Of a stretch of 64,000 bases of DNA, positions 1-10,734 are shown piece by piece; the first letter of the stretch is position 1, and every line of letters starts with the position of its first letter. Below the pieces are notes generated by a model. It worked only from the letters and a program-made list of their open reading frames with translations, was not told where the DNA came from and made no database searches. A program made the position numbers and the translations under genes. Origin of the DNA: Psilocybe azurescens (Eukaryota > Basidiomycota > Agaricomycetes > Agaricales > Agrocybaceae); NCBI GenBank assembly GCA_023853785.1, contig JAJIRX010000533.1:62001-126000 (forward strand), read 5' to 3'.

Positions 1-78
1 GAATAAATCTATGCTTTTACCGATTTCATTCTCTGCCATAAAAAACGGAAAGCCACAAATCGTCGGGAAACCTCGGGT

Positions 79-701
79 CTAATTGACTCTGGAGCTGGTG
101 GAAAATTCATCGACCAAAACTACGCTAGGAAACTAGGACTTGAACAGAAGAATCTGAAGAGAAGCCTCACGGTGTACAACGTGGACGGAACTCTCAACAA
201 GAAAGGAACAATCTCTACCTTTGTAGAACTCAATCTTACTATCGGGAACAGGACGAACAAGGAAATTCTATTTGTCTCAGGACTAGGACGACAAAAATTA
301 TTTTAGGACTACCTTGGCTTCAGAAACGAAACCCTAACATCGATTGGGAAACTGGAAAAGTTAAATGGAGAGTTTCCAAATCTATCCGCACCACTACTAT
401 GGAAGAAGAACTGGAAGAAGATGAACCGATCATGGACACCACGGATGCCCCACTCCGAAGATTTCAACGCTTTGGTAATAGATTTTATCGAAGCCAAAGA
501 CTCCGAAGAACTGGACCAGGCATGGATCAACGCAAAACTACAGCTTCACAAACTCTGGCAATGGAACACGAAAACAGAACACCCGCTAAACCTCTGGAAG
601 AACTTATTCCCCCGGACCTCCACGACTACCTCGGACTTTTCGACAAAAGGCAGCTGATCGATTTCCCATCTCAAGACCCTGGGATCACAAAATCGAACTG
701 A
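79..701 (+). pseudogene. gypsy copy 1 retropepsin and linker, frameshifted
   Basis: A retropepsin-type aspartic protease segment is seen with the catalytic DSGA motif starting at base 85. The retroviral-type protease cuts the Gag-Pol polyprotein. The reading frame runs to a stop at about 305 and then continues in another frame (GLPWLQKRNP-like, then a linker). Compared with the copy at 51.6 kb the two versions differ by private one-base indels in short homopolymers, for example in the run of A before base 50. Frame is lost more than once before reverse transcriptase begins, so no intact polyprotein is made from this copy. Confidence 0.8.
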
Positions 702-720
702 AACCTGAATTCAAACCAAA

Positions 721-2053
721 GCCATGCAAAGTCTACAGCCTCACCCCGGAAGAACAAATCGAACAGGACAAATTTCTTAAAGAAATGCTGGACAAAGGAT
801 ACATCGTCAGATCAGAATCGGACATCGCATCGCCCTTTTTCTTTGTAGCCAAGAAAGACGGAAAACTACGGCCTTGTCAGGACTATCGATACCTAAACGA
901 ATGGACAATAAAGAATGCCTACCCTTTGCAACGGATCCCAGATCTATTGGACAAACTCAAAGGAGCAAAATTCTTTACCAAACTCGACGTCAGGCAAGGA
1001 TACAACAATGTCCGCATTCGAAAGGAAGATCAACGGAAAGCCGCCTTCAAAACGAATCGAGGTCTCTTTGAACCCACGGTTATGTTCTTTGGATTATGCA
1101 ATTCCCCGGCCACTTTTCAATCTATGATGGATTCGCTGTTCGAAGGCGAAATATCTGGAGGATTCGTGATTATTTACATGGACGACATCTTAATCTTTGC
1201 AAAAACCAAGAAGATTTGGCAAAATACGAACGTATTGTCCTGCAAAGGCTAAAAGATAACGACCTGTACCTCAAACCGGAAAAATGCGTCTTCAGACAAC
1301 GAAAAGTCGAATACCTAGGAATGATAATCGAAGAAGGAAAAATCTCCATGGACCAATCGAAACTCAAAGGAATCCGAGACTGGCCCGCACCTACCACAGT
1401 CAAGCAAGTCAGAGGATTCCTGGGATTTGGGAATTTCTACCGAAAATTCATCCGGAAGTTCTCTACGGTGGCGCAACCCCTGAACGATCTCCTAAGAAAG
1501 GACAAGAAATTCGAATGGACAGATGCAGCTCAACGAGCATTTGACGAACTAAAACGACGATTCACGGAAGAACCGGTTCTCTCGATGCCCGACCCGAACA
1601 AACCGTTTCAAATCGAATGTGATGCCTCTAAATATGCATCTGGAGCCGTACTAACTCAACTCGATGGAAACGGGCGACAGACACCCATGTGCCTTTATTT
1701 CGAAAAACCTTCTCCGCTGACGGAAAGGAATTACGAAATCTACGATCGAGAACTCCTGGCAATTGTACGAAGCGTTGCAGGAATGGAGACACTACATTCA
1801 AGGATCTGAACACACGACGATCATTCATTCCGATCACAAGAACCTGACCTACTTCAGAAGCCCAAGAAACCTGAACAGACGGCAAGCTCGATGGTTATTA
1901 TACCTATCCGAATTCGATCTGAAACTAATCCACATGCCCGGGACGAAAATGATTCAATCTGACGCCTTATCAAGAAGGCCAGATTTCATACCAGACGAAG
2001 ACCACGATAATGAAGACGTGACTCTATTACCAGAGGAACTTTTGTCAATTTAA
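721..2053 (+). pseudogene. gypsy copy 1 reverse transcriptase and RNase H
   Basis: The first part reads as reverse transcriptase: [17 protein letters not shown], then [13 protein letters not shown], then the catalytic YMDD box at 1175-1186. A frameshift close to 1200 moves the reading into the frame that carries [17 protein letters not shown] and [12 protein letters not shown]. RNase H follows (ECDASKYASGAVLTQ, then a second shift near 1780, then SDHKNLTYF and SDALSRR). Domain order and motifs are those of Ty3/gypsy pol. The broken frame makes it a pseudogene as read. Copy 2 at 52328-53805 has the same domains with different shifts, so the breaks are not ancestral. Confidence 0.88.
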
Positions 2054-3571
2054 TCGACGCTGAACTACAACAGAAAATCATTGATTCGGAAGAATTCGAC
2101 ACGGATATTGCGGAAATCTTGAAAGCTCTATTGCAAATTGGACCATCGAACTTACGAACCAACCTCAACGACTGGAAAACGGAGGAATTCAACGGGAAAA
2201 ACGTTATCTTTTATAAAGATAAAACATATATACCAAAAAACCAAAATCTACGCCAACAAATTGTGAAATCCTTTCACGATCTACCATCAGCAGGACACCC
2301 CGGAGAACTAGAAACTTACAACGCAGTAAAGGCACATTACTGGTGGCCCGGACTACGATCCTTCGTAAAACAATATGTCAAAGGATGCGGAATCTGTCAG
2401 CAATTCAAAATTAACAGAAATCCCTCTCACCCGTCTTTCATGCCAATCGCCGGACCAACCTCTACACAACCATTTCGCGAACTGTTCAATGGACTTCCTA
2501 ACCGATTTACCACCGGTTAAAAACAGCGGGACAGATTGTGGATGCACTCATGGTCGTGGTAGACCATGGGCTTACTAAGGGGTGATTTTAATACCTTGCC
2601 GGAAGAAAGGGAAACCGGGAGAAGCACTTGACGCTGGAAGGAGCAGCTCAACTCTTGCTCGACAACCTTTTCAAACGATTCGGACTCCCAGATAGCATTA
2701 TCTCCGACCGAGACCCCCTATTCACTGCAAAAGTCTTCCAAGAACTCATGAAACTCTTAGGGATCAAGTCCAAACTAACGACGGCTTATCATCCAATAGG
2801 AGACGGAACCACCAAACAATTCAACCAAGAAATAGAAGCCTACCTGTCCATCTATTGTTCTTCACACCCAACCGATTGGAACAAGTCAGTTGGAACGTTG
2901 GAATTCACTCACAACAACAGGAAACACTCCGAAAGGGTCAAAACCCCATTCGAACTCACCTTAGGTTCATCTCCGTTGGCCATTCCACTTGCATTCGAAA
3001 ACACCAAAGCCCCATCTGTAGAAGAAAAAGTCAAACATCTCCTAAAAGATCGAGAAGAAGCGTTAGCCGCCCATGAACTTGCAAGACAAAGGATAGCCGA
3101 ACGACGAAAATCGAACTTCAAACCATTCGAGAAAGGAACAAAAGTTTGGCTAGACTCCCGCAACATCTCCACTAGGTATCACTCGAAGATGAAACCGAAA
3201 CGAGAAGGCCCATTCACGATCACAGAAGTCTTGGGACCTCTCACATACAGACTCGAAATACCCAAGATATGGAAGATTCACAACGCATTCCATGCCACTT
3301 TACTCATGCCTTACAAAGAGACGGAAACATACAGACCGAACTTCCCTAGACCACCACCCGAGATCAAAAATCAGGAAGAACACTGGGAAGTCGAGACTAT
3401 TTTGAACCACAGAAAAACAGGACGAAAACCCAAGAAAGGAAAGCAGAAATATCAATATCTTATCAAATGGAAGGGATTCCCTATCTCCGAAGCAACGTGG
3501 GGAAAAAGATGACGCGTTCGACGACGACAGTGAGACTCTTCAAGAATACCGCAAATCACACAAACTCTGAT
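2054..3571 (+). pseudogene. gypsy copy 1 integrase with C-terminal chromodomain
   Basis: The integrase zinc-binding region is visible (FHDLPSAGHPG.. ending in CGICQQF), followed by the catalytic core. The second aspartate lies in ISDRDPLF and the glutamate in NQEIEAYL, in the usual integrase arrangement. A shift near 2510-2640 separates the first core segment from the rest. The C-terminus carries a chromodomain (HWEVETILNHR ... YLIKWKGFP), which defines chromoviruses and is thought to bind modified histone tails and direct integration into heterochromatin. A one-base change near 3500 alters the last residues compared with copy 2, which reads through to a stop at 55112. Confidence 0.88.
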
Positions 3572-3587
3572 CATCACTACCATCCTG

Positions 3588-3918
3588 ATGCCCCACTTTT
3601 CTTCGGACGCATCGCCTCGTCTTTCACTCCGAAGCTCTGAAACAAACCAACTCGAAACTCCCATCTTTAATACCCCGTTAACCGATCAAACCGTGAGAAG
3701 ACCTTGAGACGCTGCGAAAAGAAATCCTCACCCAATACAACAAAGCGATCGATCAGAAGGAAACGGCAAAACAGAACTACCTTCCGGCTGCCACTAGACT
3801 TGCTCACCACCAAGCCAGATCTCAACGTCTCAAGCTAAATCTGGTCGAACAGGAGCTCTACCAACGCCTTCCACTAATTGCCAAAGTAGTTAAAAAGGCC
3901 AAGTCGTTCCATCTCTAA
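3588..3918 (+). pseudogene. extra ORF2 after pol in gypsy copy 1 (frameshifted)
   Basis: About 15 bases after pol a second reading frame starts with ATG and runs to a stop at 3918. It is broken by a shift near 3695; the equivalent in copy 2 (55130-55459) is an intact 109-residue ORF. The predicted product is basic in its C-terminal half, with helix-forming Arg/Lys/Leu-rich sequence ending in VVKKAKSF. I do not recognise a family. It lies where some gypsy elements carry an envelope-like ORF3, but it has no signal peptide or membrane segment. Conservation of start and stop in both copies suggests that it is a real element gene. Confidence 0.6.
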
Positions 3919-3948
3919 ACCACTCCTCAACCATCAGAACAACGCAAT

Positions 3949-4852
3949 ATGTCTTTTATCGATACTCCCGCTGCTTCTTCCTCTTCTACTTCCGCCAACC
4001 CACGTCTGCAAGGTAAACGACCTGCCATACCTCGTTACGCTCAAACATTGTCAACTCCTGAAGCCCTGGACCTCTTCGGCCGACGACGAGACAGCTCAGA
4101 AGGTCTGCTCGTACTTTGAAGACCCGGACATCGTCCTAGCCATCGACCATCTAGCGAAGGTTTCCAGAGCCTATCAGCAAGAAGAACGAGAAATCCGTCT
4201 TGCCAGGCAACGATCTCGCATTTGACAGGGCATGGCAACAACCTTGCTAGAACAACTTCAGTCATGGGGATTAGAAAGAGAAATGTACAGCGTGCTGAGG
4301 GAATATCGTAACAGATCGCCCCACTATGCGAAAACCGTCGGTACCCTCTCTTATCGATCCCCCCTTCCAAAACGCTGCTCCTTCTCGTCCCCTTCCTGCT
4401 CGTCCTCCTGCTTATCATCGAAGCGGTACGATTTTCACCGATCGTTGACAATTCACCTTCACCGCAGATTTCGCCTCCCGCCTCCACTCCCTCAAGGTCT
4501 CCCATCCCTACGCCCTACTCCTAGACGACCTCGAAACCCCACGACTCGTCAAAGAAGCTCGTCCACCGCTTCGTCTTCTGCAACGAATCGCTCAACGAGC
4601 ACAACGTCGTCGGTCACGTGCTATCAATGCGGCGAACCTGGACATATTCGCCCAAGATGCCCCAGATTCAAATGCATCTACTGCCACCGATACGCACCTG
4701 GACATTCCTTCCGAGACTGCAGCTACAATCCAGAGAACGAGAACCACGCTGACCCCTATTATGGAGGAGTTGACGAAGATCTTCTCGACGACGCCCGGAA
4801 TCGCCAACACCACAGGCGAACCATATGGAGACTACTGAGCCCACAGAAGTAA
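3949..4852 (+). pseudogene. extra ORF3 with double CCHC zinc knuckle
   Basis: A third frame after pol begins MSFIDTPAASSSS at 3949. It reads through an acidic, probably helical section (DDETAQKVCSYFEDP ... YQQEEREIRLARQR), meets a TGA near 4228, continues from MATTLLEQLQSW at 4232, changes frame around 4390-4600, and ends with two zinc knuckles: CYQCGEPGHIRPRC and CIYCHRYAPGHSFRDC, near 4620-4730. The knuckles suggest nucleic-acid binding. This is distinct from the Gag knuckle, which lies upstream of protease in copy 2. In copy 2 most of this gene is missing through a deletion of about 0.7 kb between short GACGACG repeats. Function is unknown; it could be a second nucleocapsid-like or packaging factor. 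Confidence 0.6.
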
Positions 4853-4898
4853 TGGACGTCACTCCTTCTGAGGCATAAGGAGTGTAGTACGGGGGTAA

Positions 4899-5341
4899 TG
4901 TTACGACAAGTCTTTTTTCTTTTTCTTTTCTCTTTTCGTTTCTTTTCTTTTCCTTTTATTTGTCATCTTTCACATCATTGATACATCATCGTACGCTCTG
5001 ATGAACTCTTCTTTCACTTCCATCTTTTATGATACATCTTTTGATGAACGTTCGATCTGTTTCTCTTATTCTTATATACATCTGCTGATGAACATTCAAA
5101 CTCGTTTCAACTCGATCTGTTTCTCTTATTTTATATACATCTGTTGATGAACATTCAATCTCGTTTCAACTAGCTGTACAGTTCATAGTATTTATACGAG
5201 GGAGCATCCACTGTATTCTTTAGCTAGTTCTTGAGAATCTACTCTGCTTTACTTGCTCTACCTGAACTTGAACTTGTTCTTGTACAAACGATTGGCGGTT
5301 AGATTACGCACACTGCGTGACTCTAACTTGAAATCGTAACA
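4899..5341 (+). repeat. 3' LTR of gypsy copy 1
   Basis: A 443-bp LTR begins TGTTACGAC and ends ATCGTAACA. It starts with a pyrimidine-rich CTTTT block, contains a repeated segment of about 60 bp (two copies of the CTGCTGATGAACATTCAA region), a TATA-like TTTATAC about 30 bases before TTTAGCTAGTTCTTGAG, and the conserved 3' part. It is preceded by a G-run (CGGGGGTAA) as polypurine tract. The same LTR is found at 37820-38246 (solo), 49860-50301 and 55734-56175. Confidence 0.93.
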
Positions 5342-6475
5342 CTTGCTATCAACCATTATTTTCATGGAGCTGATTTATTCATCACTGCTACTGCCAACCC
5401 AAGCTGGCCAGAAATTAAAGAGGCACTTCTTCCTGGACAACAGCCTTCTGACCGTCCAGATTTGGTGGTCAGAGTCTTTCATGCAAAAATGAAAGAGATG
5501 CTCAATGATATTTGTAAAAATGGGATTATGGGTAGAGCAGTTGCAAATGTGTGGACAATTGAGTTTCAAAAGCGAGGCCTTCCACATATGCACATGATTG
5601 TATTTTTGCATCCTGATCACAAGCTTCACACACCTGAAGATGTCGACAGCCTTATTTCAGCTGAATTTCCAGATAAAGAGGAAGAGCCAGAACTCTTTGA
5701 ATTGGTCAAGAAATTCATGGTACATACTCCATGCAATGGTGACACTACTGCTCAATGTCATGTGAATGGAAAATGTTCAAAATGTTTTCCCAAGCCTCAT
5801 CGTGATCAGACCACTGTCAATGAAGACTCTTATGCAAATCTCAGGAGATGTGACACTGGAAAAGAGTTTGACATTGGTGGTGGAAAAAAGTTGATAATCA
5901 CTGGGTTGTTGCTCACTGCCGTTATCTTATCTGGAAATATTGCTGCCATATCAATGTTGAGTCTATTGCTTCTATCAAGGCCATCAAATACATCTATAAA
6001 TATGTCTATAAAGGCCATGATCACATTACTATGCAGTTTGGACGCTGTGAAGATGAGGTCAAGCTATATCTTGATGCACAATATGTTTCTGCATGTGAAG
6101 GACTTTGGCGCATTTTTCACTTTCACATGCATCAAGAACATCCAGCTATTGTTCATCTTCAGGTTCATTTGCCTGATCAACAAATGGTTACATGGAATGA
6201 AGACCAGGCACTAAATGTTCAGGAAGTTTTGGATCGCAATGCAGGCAAAGACACCAAGCTTACTGCTTATTTCAAAGGCAATGTACAATATGAGGAAGCC
6301 AGAAATACTCTTTATCAGGATTCTCCTGCCAAATTTGTATGGAAGGGAAAGCAGCGCAAATGGGCTCCAAGACAGTGACAATTTGCAATTGGGTGTATGT
6401 ACTATGCTCATCCAAGTTCAGGAGAGTGCTTTTATCTCAGAACTCTGCTGACCTGTGTCAAGGGTGCTACATCTT
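5342..6475 (+). pseudogene. Helitron Rep (HUH endonuclease) domain, truncated and broken
   Basis: Translation directly after the LTR gives GADLFITATANPSWPEI, the usual Helitron Rep N-terminal block, then EFQKRGLPHMH at 5560-5595 with the HUH metal-binding pair (H-M-H). The Rep tyrosine motif YIYKYVYKG is seen in another frame at 5989-6015. Rep nicks one DNA strand and drives rolling-circle transposition. Frame changes near 5900 and 6400 and in-frame stops after 6450 show decay. The N-terminus is cut off by the gypsy LTR at 5341. Rep and the helicase below were one polypeptide in the ancestral element. Confidence 0.85.
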
Positions 6476-8352
6476 TTGTTGATCTCTGAACAGTTGATGG
6501 CACTGTATATGAAACATTTCATGAGGCCTGCATACATTGAGGACTTTTAGAGGATGATAATGAATGGAAGCAGTGTCTGGAAGAGGCTGGATATATGGCA
6601 AGTGGATGACAACTTCAAAATCTTTTTGTGACTATTCTTTGAGACTGCACACCATCAAATCCTGCTGCACTCTGGGATCAATTTAAAGACAAGATTTGTG
6701 ATGATCTGCAACATGCTCTTATCTCCAAACATATCCAACAAGACCCCACTGAAGCACAAGTGTTTGATTATGGCCTTTTTCTCATTGATCAACTTCTTTG
6801 CACTACCAACAAAAAACTTGAAGAGTTTGCAGGAATGCCATTGCCTCAAGAAGATTGGGCTGCTGCTATAGGAAATAGATTGATTGCAGAGCAGAGAAAG
6901 TATGACAGAGACAATCAATCTGTTCTGGCTCAACAGCAAATTCCTACTCTCAATCATGGGCAACGTTCAGCATTTGATACTATTGTAGCAGCAGTTGAAA
7001 GCAAGAGTGGTCAATGTTTCTTTCTTCATGGTCCAGGAGGTACAGGAAAAACTTATGTGTACAACACACTGTGCTACTTTCTGCATGGTGAAGGAAAAAT
7101 AGTGCTTTGTGTGGCTTCATCTGGCATTGCATCTCTGCTTCTTATTGGTGGTCAGACATCATATTCCACCTTCAAAATTCCTATCAACATTCATGAGGAC
7201 TCTACATGCAGTATTGGTCGCACTTCTGATTTGGCAGAGCTTATTCAACATACTGATTTGGTGATATGGGATGAAGCTCCTATGCAGAACTGTTATATTC
7301 ATGAGGCTGTGGATCGCACATTCAAAGATATCCGTAACTGTGACAGGCCATTTGGAGGACTTACTGTTGTGTTTGGTGGAGACTTTAAGCAAATTCTTCC
7401 TGTTGTTGTGAAAGAATCAAGAGCACAAATTGTTGGAGCATGCATGCAGAGGTCACAACTTTGGGGACACATCAAAGTACTCAAGTTGACTGAGAATATG
7501 CATCTGAACACTGCACATGATGAAGAACAGAAATTTGCACAATGGCAGTTGGATATTGGTCTGGGAAAACATACAGATGAATCTGACAACACAACACTTC
7601 CTGATCATTTCAAATGTGCCAATAATACTGTTGGATCTCTGATTGATACAATTTATCCTGGAATCCAGCAGACCACTGGGCATAATGACAAATATTATGC
7701 TGAATGGACAATTCTGTGTAGCAGAAATGATGATGTGGATGATCTGAACAAAACTATTCTTAACAAATTTCCTGGAGAAGAAAAGGTGTTTCACAGTGCT
7801 AATAGCATTTTGAATAATCAGGGACATGGTGATGAAGGAATTCTGATGTATCCAGTGGAGTATCTGAACACAATCAACTGTTCAGGTCTTCCTTTGGCAA
7901 AGCTTACACTGAAAGTTGGTTGCCCTATTATGATTTTACGGAATTTGAATGTGAGTGAGGGAGTGTGCAATGGATCAAGAGGGATTGTGACAAGAATGGG
8001 GAACTGTGTTTTGGAAGTTTGACTATTGACAGGAGATAGAGCAGGGGAGACAGTTTTATTCCACGGATTGGGCTGACACCGACAGACACACAAGTTCCAT
8101 TTGAATTTTGCCAACAACAATTTCCTGTGCGACTGGCATTTGCTATGATGATTAATAAGGCTCAAGGACAATCTGTTTTACATGTTGGACTAAACCTTAT
8201 TTCTTCACCTTTGCACATGGACAACTATATGTTGCTATTTCACAAGTAACATCTGTACACAACATCAAGGCTATTTGGGATGAGAGTTCTGGATTAAGTA
8301 TGACAAAAAATATAGTGTACCCAGAAGTTCTTTCTATTGACCATAGTGACTA
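6476..8352 (+). pseudogene. Helitron Pif1-like helicase domain, broken
   Basis: The linker between Rep and helicase is present with several stops (GLLEDDNEWKQCLEEAG, DQFKDKICDDL near 6540-6710). From 6760 a 420-residue frame carries Pif1/RecD-type superfamily 1 motifs: GPGGTGKT Walker A at 7031-7054, VIWDEAPM Walker B, GGDFKQILPVV, and the C-terminal GCPIMILRN block. A shift at about 8020 moves the last motifs ([24 protein letters not shown]) into other frames. The helicase unwinds DNA during rolling-circle transposition. A short AT-rich inverted repeat (CTAATTTTAT / ATAAAATTAG) at 8350-8395 directly after the gene may be near the element's 3' end, but no convincing CTRR terminus was found. 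Confidence 0.88.
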
Positions 8353-8399
8353 ATTTTATGTAGTATATAAAGTGTTTGTATTGTATAAAATTAGTTATT

Positions 8400-9545
8400 T
8401 TTTCATGAGGAGTGCAGGGAAGATGAGCAGAGCTCATCTCCCCCAAAGATATTATATAATTGATTGCTATTATTAATTTTTTAACTTAATGAGGCATGAA
8501 GTGTTGATAAGTAAGGGGGAATGAGTGAAGCTCATTCCCCCATATACATATATTTTTAATGAGGTGTGAAGTATTGATAAAAGGGGGGATGAGCAAAGCT
8601 CATTCCCCTCTAAGCTATTATAATTGTGACTGCTATTATTTATTTTTCAATGAGGAGGTGCAGGGTGCTGACAAGCAGGGGTCTGGGGGCGCAGTCCCCA
8701 GCTGTTGACCCCGCCGAAGCAGGGGGTGAGCAAAGTGAATCCCCGATGCATAGCAGTGGGTCATAAAGCTCATATGCTATTGAAATCACATAATATTTCT
8801 GCTTAGTCAGCATTATATAAGCTCTTACATAATCTATTAAAATTATATAATATTTGTAATAAATGAGAAATTATAAAATGCACTCAACAGGAATTGAACC
8901 AACAGCTTTGTATATATTAATTCTACACATACTTTACCAACTACACTATTATTGCTTGTGTTATCTTCAACATTTAATGAATTATATACTATTTTTTTAC
9001 AACACCCAATAATATATTCTGGCACTTCCTCTTAAGCTATATCCACATATTATATATCAAAATGATCAGAAAATTGAGGGCAATATGCTTGTAATAATCT
9101 CATCATATGAAAATTATGTCAACATGTTCAATATGCAAAATACTGTAAAGTTCAAGTTATGTGACTTGTTTGTAGCCCTGGGTTCAATTTTTAATGAATA
9201 CATTTTTTTATTTTATTACTTGAGTATTGAATGCTTATTTCAAACAAGGATTTCCTTTTGTATGTACTGCAGACAGTACCAAATTAGGTGCAGATCTTTT
9301 AATTCTTAGTATATGACATTTATTTTATTACAGATAATCTGATCTGGAGCTGAGTAGTACTGCTCAGTTTCTGAGTTAGCTGATCAGTTCCAAGTTTTCT
9401 GATCTGATCTGATCTGATTTGTTCAGCCAAAAATTTGGGCAATTGCAGGCCATTTGGGTGGTGAAGAGTGTTTTAGATTGCTGATCAGAACTGATCAGAA
9501 AATCCCAATTTCCAATCAGCGCTGATCAGAACATGTGGGGAGTGA
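8400..9545 (-). mobile_element. E3: partial family-C Pol III-core terminal-repeat element
   Basis: Homologous in inverse orientation to 19.6-20.5 kb (E2) and directly to 24.3-24.6 kb and 29.4-31.7 kb (E5). It holds three copies of the GGGGATGAGC..GCTCATTCCCC hairpin (8430-8610), a GC-rich block near 8700, and the Pol III A/B-box module on the minus strand. The right end (GTGGGGAGTGACAAATCCTT, near 9530-9550) is a decayed form of the GTGGGG..GTAAAGACCT end of the family, preceded by CTGATCAG-type subterminal repeats (9390-9530). No left terminus is recognisable, so it is a truncated copy. It abuts the 5'-truncated reverse transcriptase of the next gypsy element, so it probably inserted there. 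Confidence 0.6.
8890..8948 (-). ncRNA. tRNA-like Pol III A/B-box module of E3
   Basis: On the minus strand an A box (TAGTGTAGTTGG, 8948-8937) is followed by a B box (GGTTCAATTCC, 8900-8890), the spacing expected of a type 2 Pol III promoter. The region between does not fold into a convincing cloverleaf, so this is tRNA-derived rather than a functional tRNA. A TTTT run follows the module downstream on that strand. The module is shared with E2 (20033-20091) and E5 (29550-29608). Confidence 0.5.
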
Positions 9546-9554
9546 CAAATCCTT

Positions 9555-10670
9555 GAAAACTGAATAACATGACCATCAAGAATTCATATCCTTTGCTTTT
9601 AATTTCTGACATTATCAGTAAACTCAGTAAAGCTAAATACTTCACCAAACTAGATGTTAGGTGGGGTTTAACAATGTCAGAGTTAAGCAAGGAGATGAGT
9701 GGAAAGCAGCCTTCAGAACCAATAGAGGGCTGTATGAACCACTAGTCATGTTTTTTGGTTTAACCAATAGTCCTGCTACTTTCCAAACTATGATGAATGA
9801 CACCTTTATTGAGCTCATAGCAGGGAATGTTGTTATTGTCTATATGGATGACATTCTTATTTTTACTGAGACTCTTGATCATCATAGAGAGGTAGTCAAA
9901 AAGGTCCTGGAAATTCTGCAGAGAAATAAACTCTACCTAAAAGCTGAAAAATGTGAATTTGAAAAGGAAAAGATTGAATATCTTGGACTTATCATTTCAC
10001 AAGGCAAGATTGAAATGGATCCTGTTAAGGTAGAGGGAGTCTCTAAATGGCCTGAACCTGAAAATGTCAAGGATGTTTAGTTATTCTTGGGATTTGTAAA
10101 CTTCTATAGAAGGTTCATCCAGGACTTTGCAGACATAGCCAAGCCACTTCATGAATTGACAAAGAAAGGGACAGTCTGGAGATGGGCTCAAGAACAACAG
10201 GAAGCATTTGACCAATTAAAGGGAAAAGTTAGTTCTTCCCCATCTTGATTTTTCCTGATGACCACAAGCCATATAAAGTCGAAGCAGACAGCTCAGACTA
10301 TGCTACTGGAGCAGTCCTGTCTCAGGATGTCAAAAAGCCTATCTGAAGTAGAAAGGAATTATGAAATCCATGACAAAGAGATATTGGCTATTATCAGACC
10401 ACTTGATGAATGGAGACATTATCTTGATGGAACTAAACATTCCTTTGAGATTTGGACAGATCACAAAAATCTAGAGTACTTTATGGTTGCCCAGAAACTC
10501 AGCAGAAGGCAAGCCAGGTGGTCACTTTTCCTGTCCAGATTTGATTTTACTCTTTATCATAGGCCTGGTAAAAGTTCACTCAAGCCAGATGCTCTGTCTA
10601 GGAGATCAGATCATAAAAAGGGAGTGATGATAATGAGAATATTGTCCTCCTTAAACCTGACTACTTCATA
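9555..10670 (+). pseudogene. gypsy-3 reverse transcriptase and RNase H remnant
   Basis: Reverse transcriptase motifs are KLDVRWGFNNVRV, MFFGLTNSPATFQ and the catalytic VYMDDILIF near 9840. A TAG at 10078 interrupts the sequence just before LFLGFVNFYRRF. After a shift near 10240 RNase H follows ([32 protein letters not shown]). The order is normal for gypsy pol. Stops and shifts make it inactive. The N-terminal third of the polymerase is missing where E3 abuts. Confidence 0.85.
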
Positions 10671-10734
10671 ATCCAGGCTCTTAAACAGGGCCAGGTCCTT
10701 TTCACTGGTGTAGAAATGATCTGCTCAAGAAAAT

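Larger units (their letters stand above)
1..5341 (+). mobile_element. Ty3/gypsy chromovirus copy 1, 3' part with 3' LTR
   Basis: The window opens inside this LTR retrotransposon, just before its protease. Protease, reverse transcriptase, RNase H, integrase and chromodomain follow in that order, then two extra ORFs and a 3' LTR ending at 5341. It is collinear with the complete copy at 49860-56175 at high nucleotide identity, which is how the breaks were recognised. Several one-base insertions and deletions shift the frame, so the copy is not coding-competent as read. The right LTR edge falls inside a Helitron Rep reading frame, so this element inserted into that Helitron; the 5' LTR and the other half of the Helitron gene should lie left of the window. 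The first five bases after the LTR, CTTGC, should recur there as the target duplication. Confidence 0.93.

Noticed and set aside
1..3571. All frameshifts in gypsy copies 1 and 2 being sequencing errors
   Set aside because: Many lie in short homopolymers, so some may be errors, but the two LTRs of copy 2 show no differences over 442 bp, which argues against a uniformly high error rate. Left open rather than assumed.
8350..8395. Helitron 3' terminal hairpin
   Set aside because: The inverted repeat is AT-rich and no CTRR end follows at the expected distance; Helitron ends usually have a short GC-rich hairpin.
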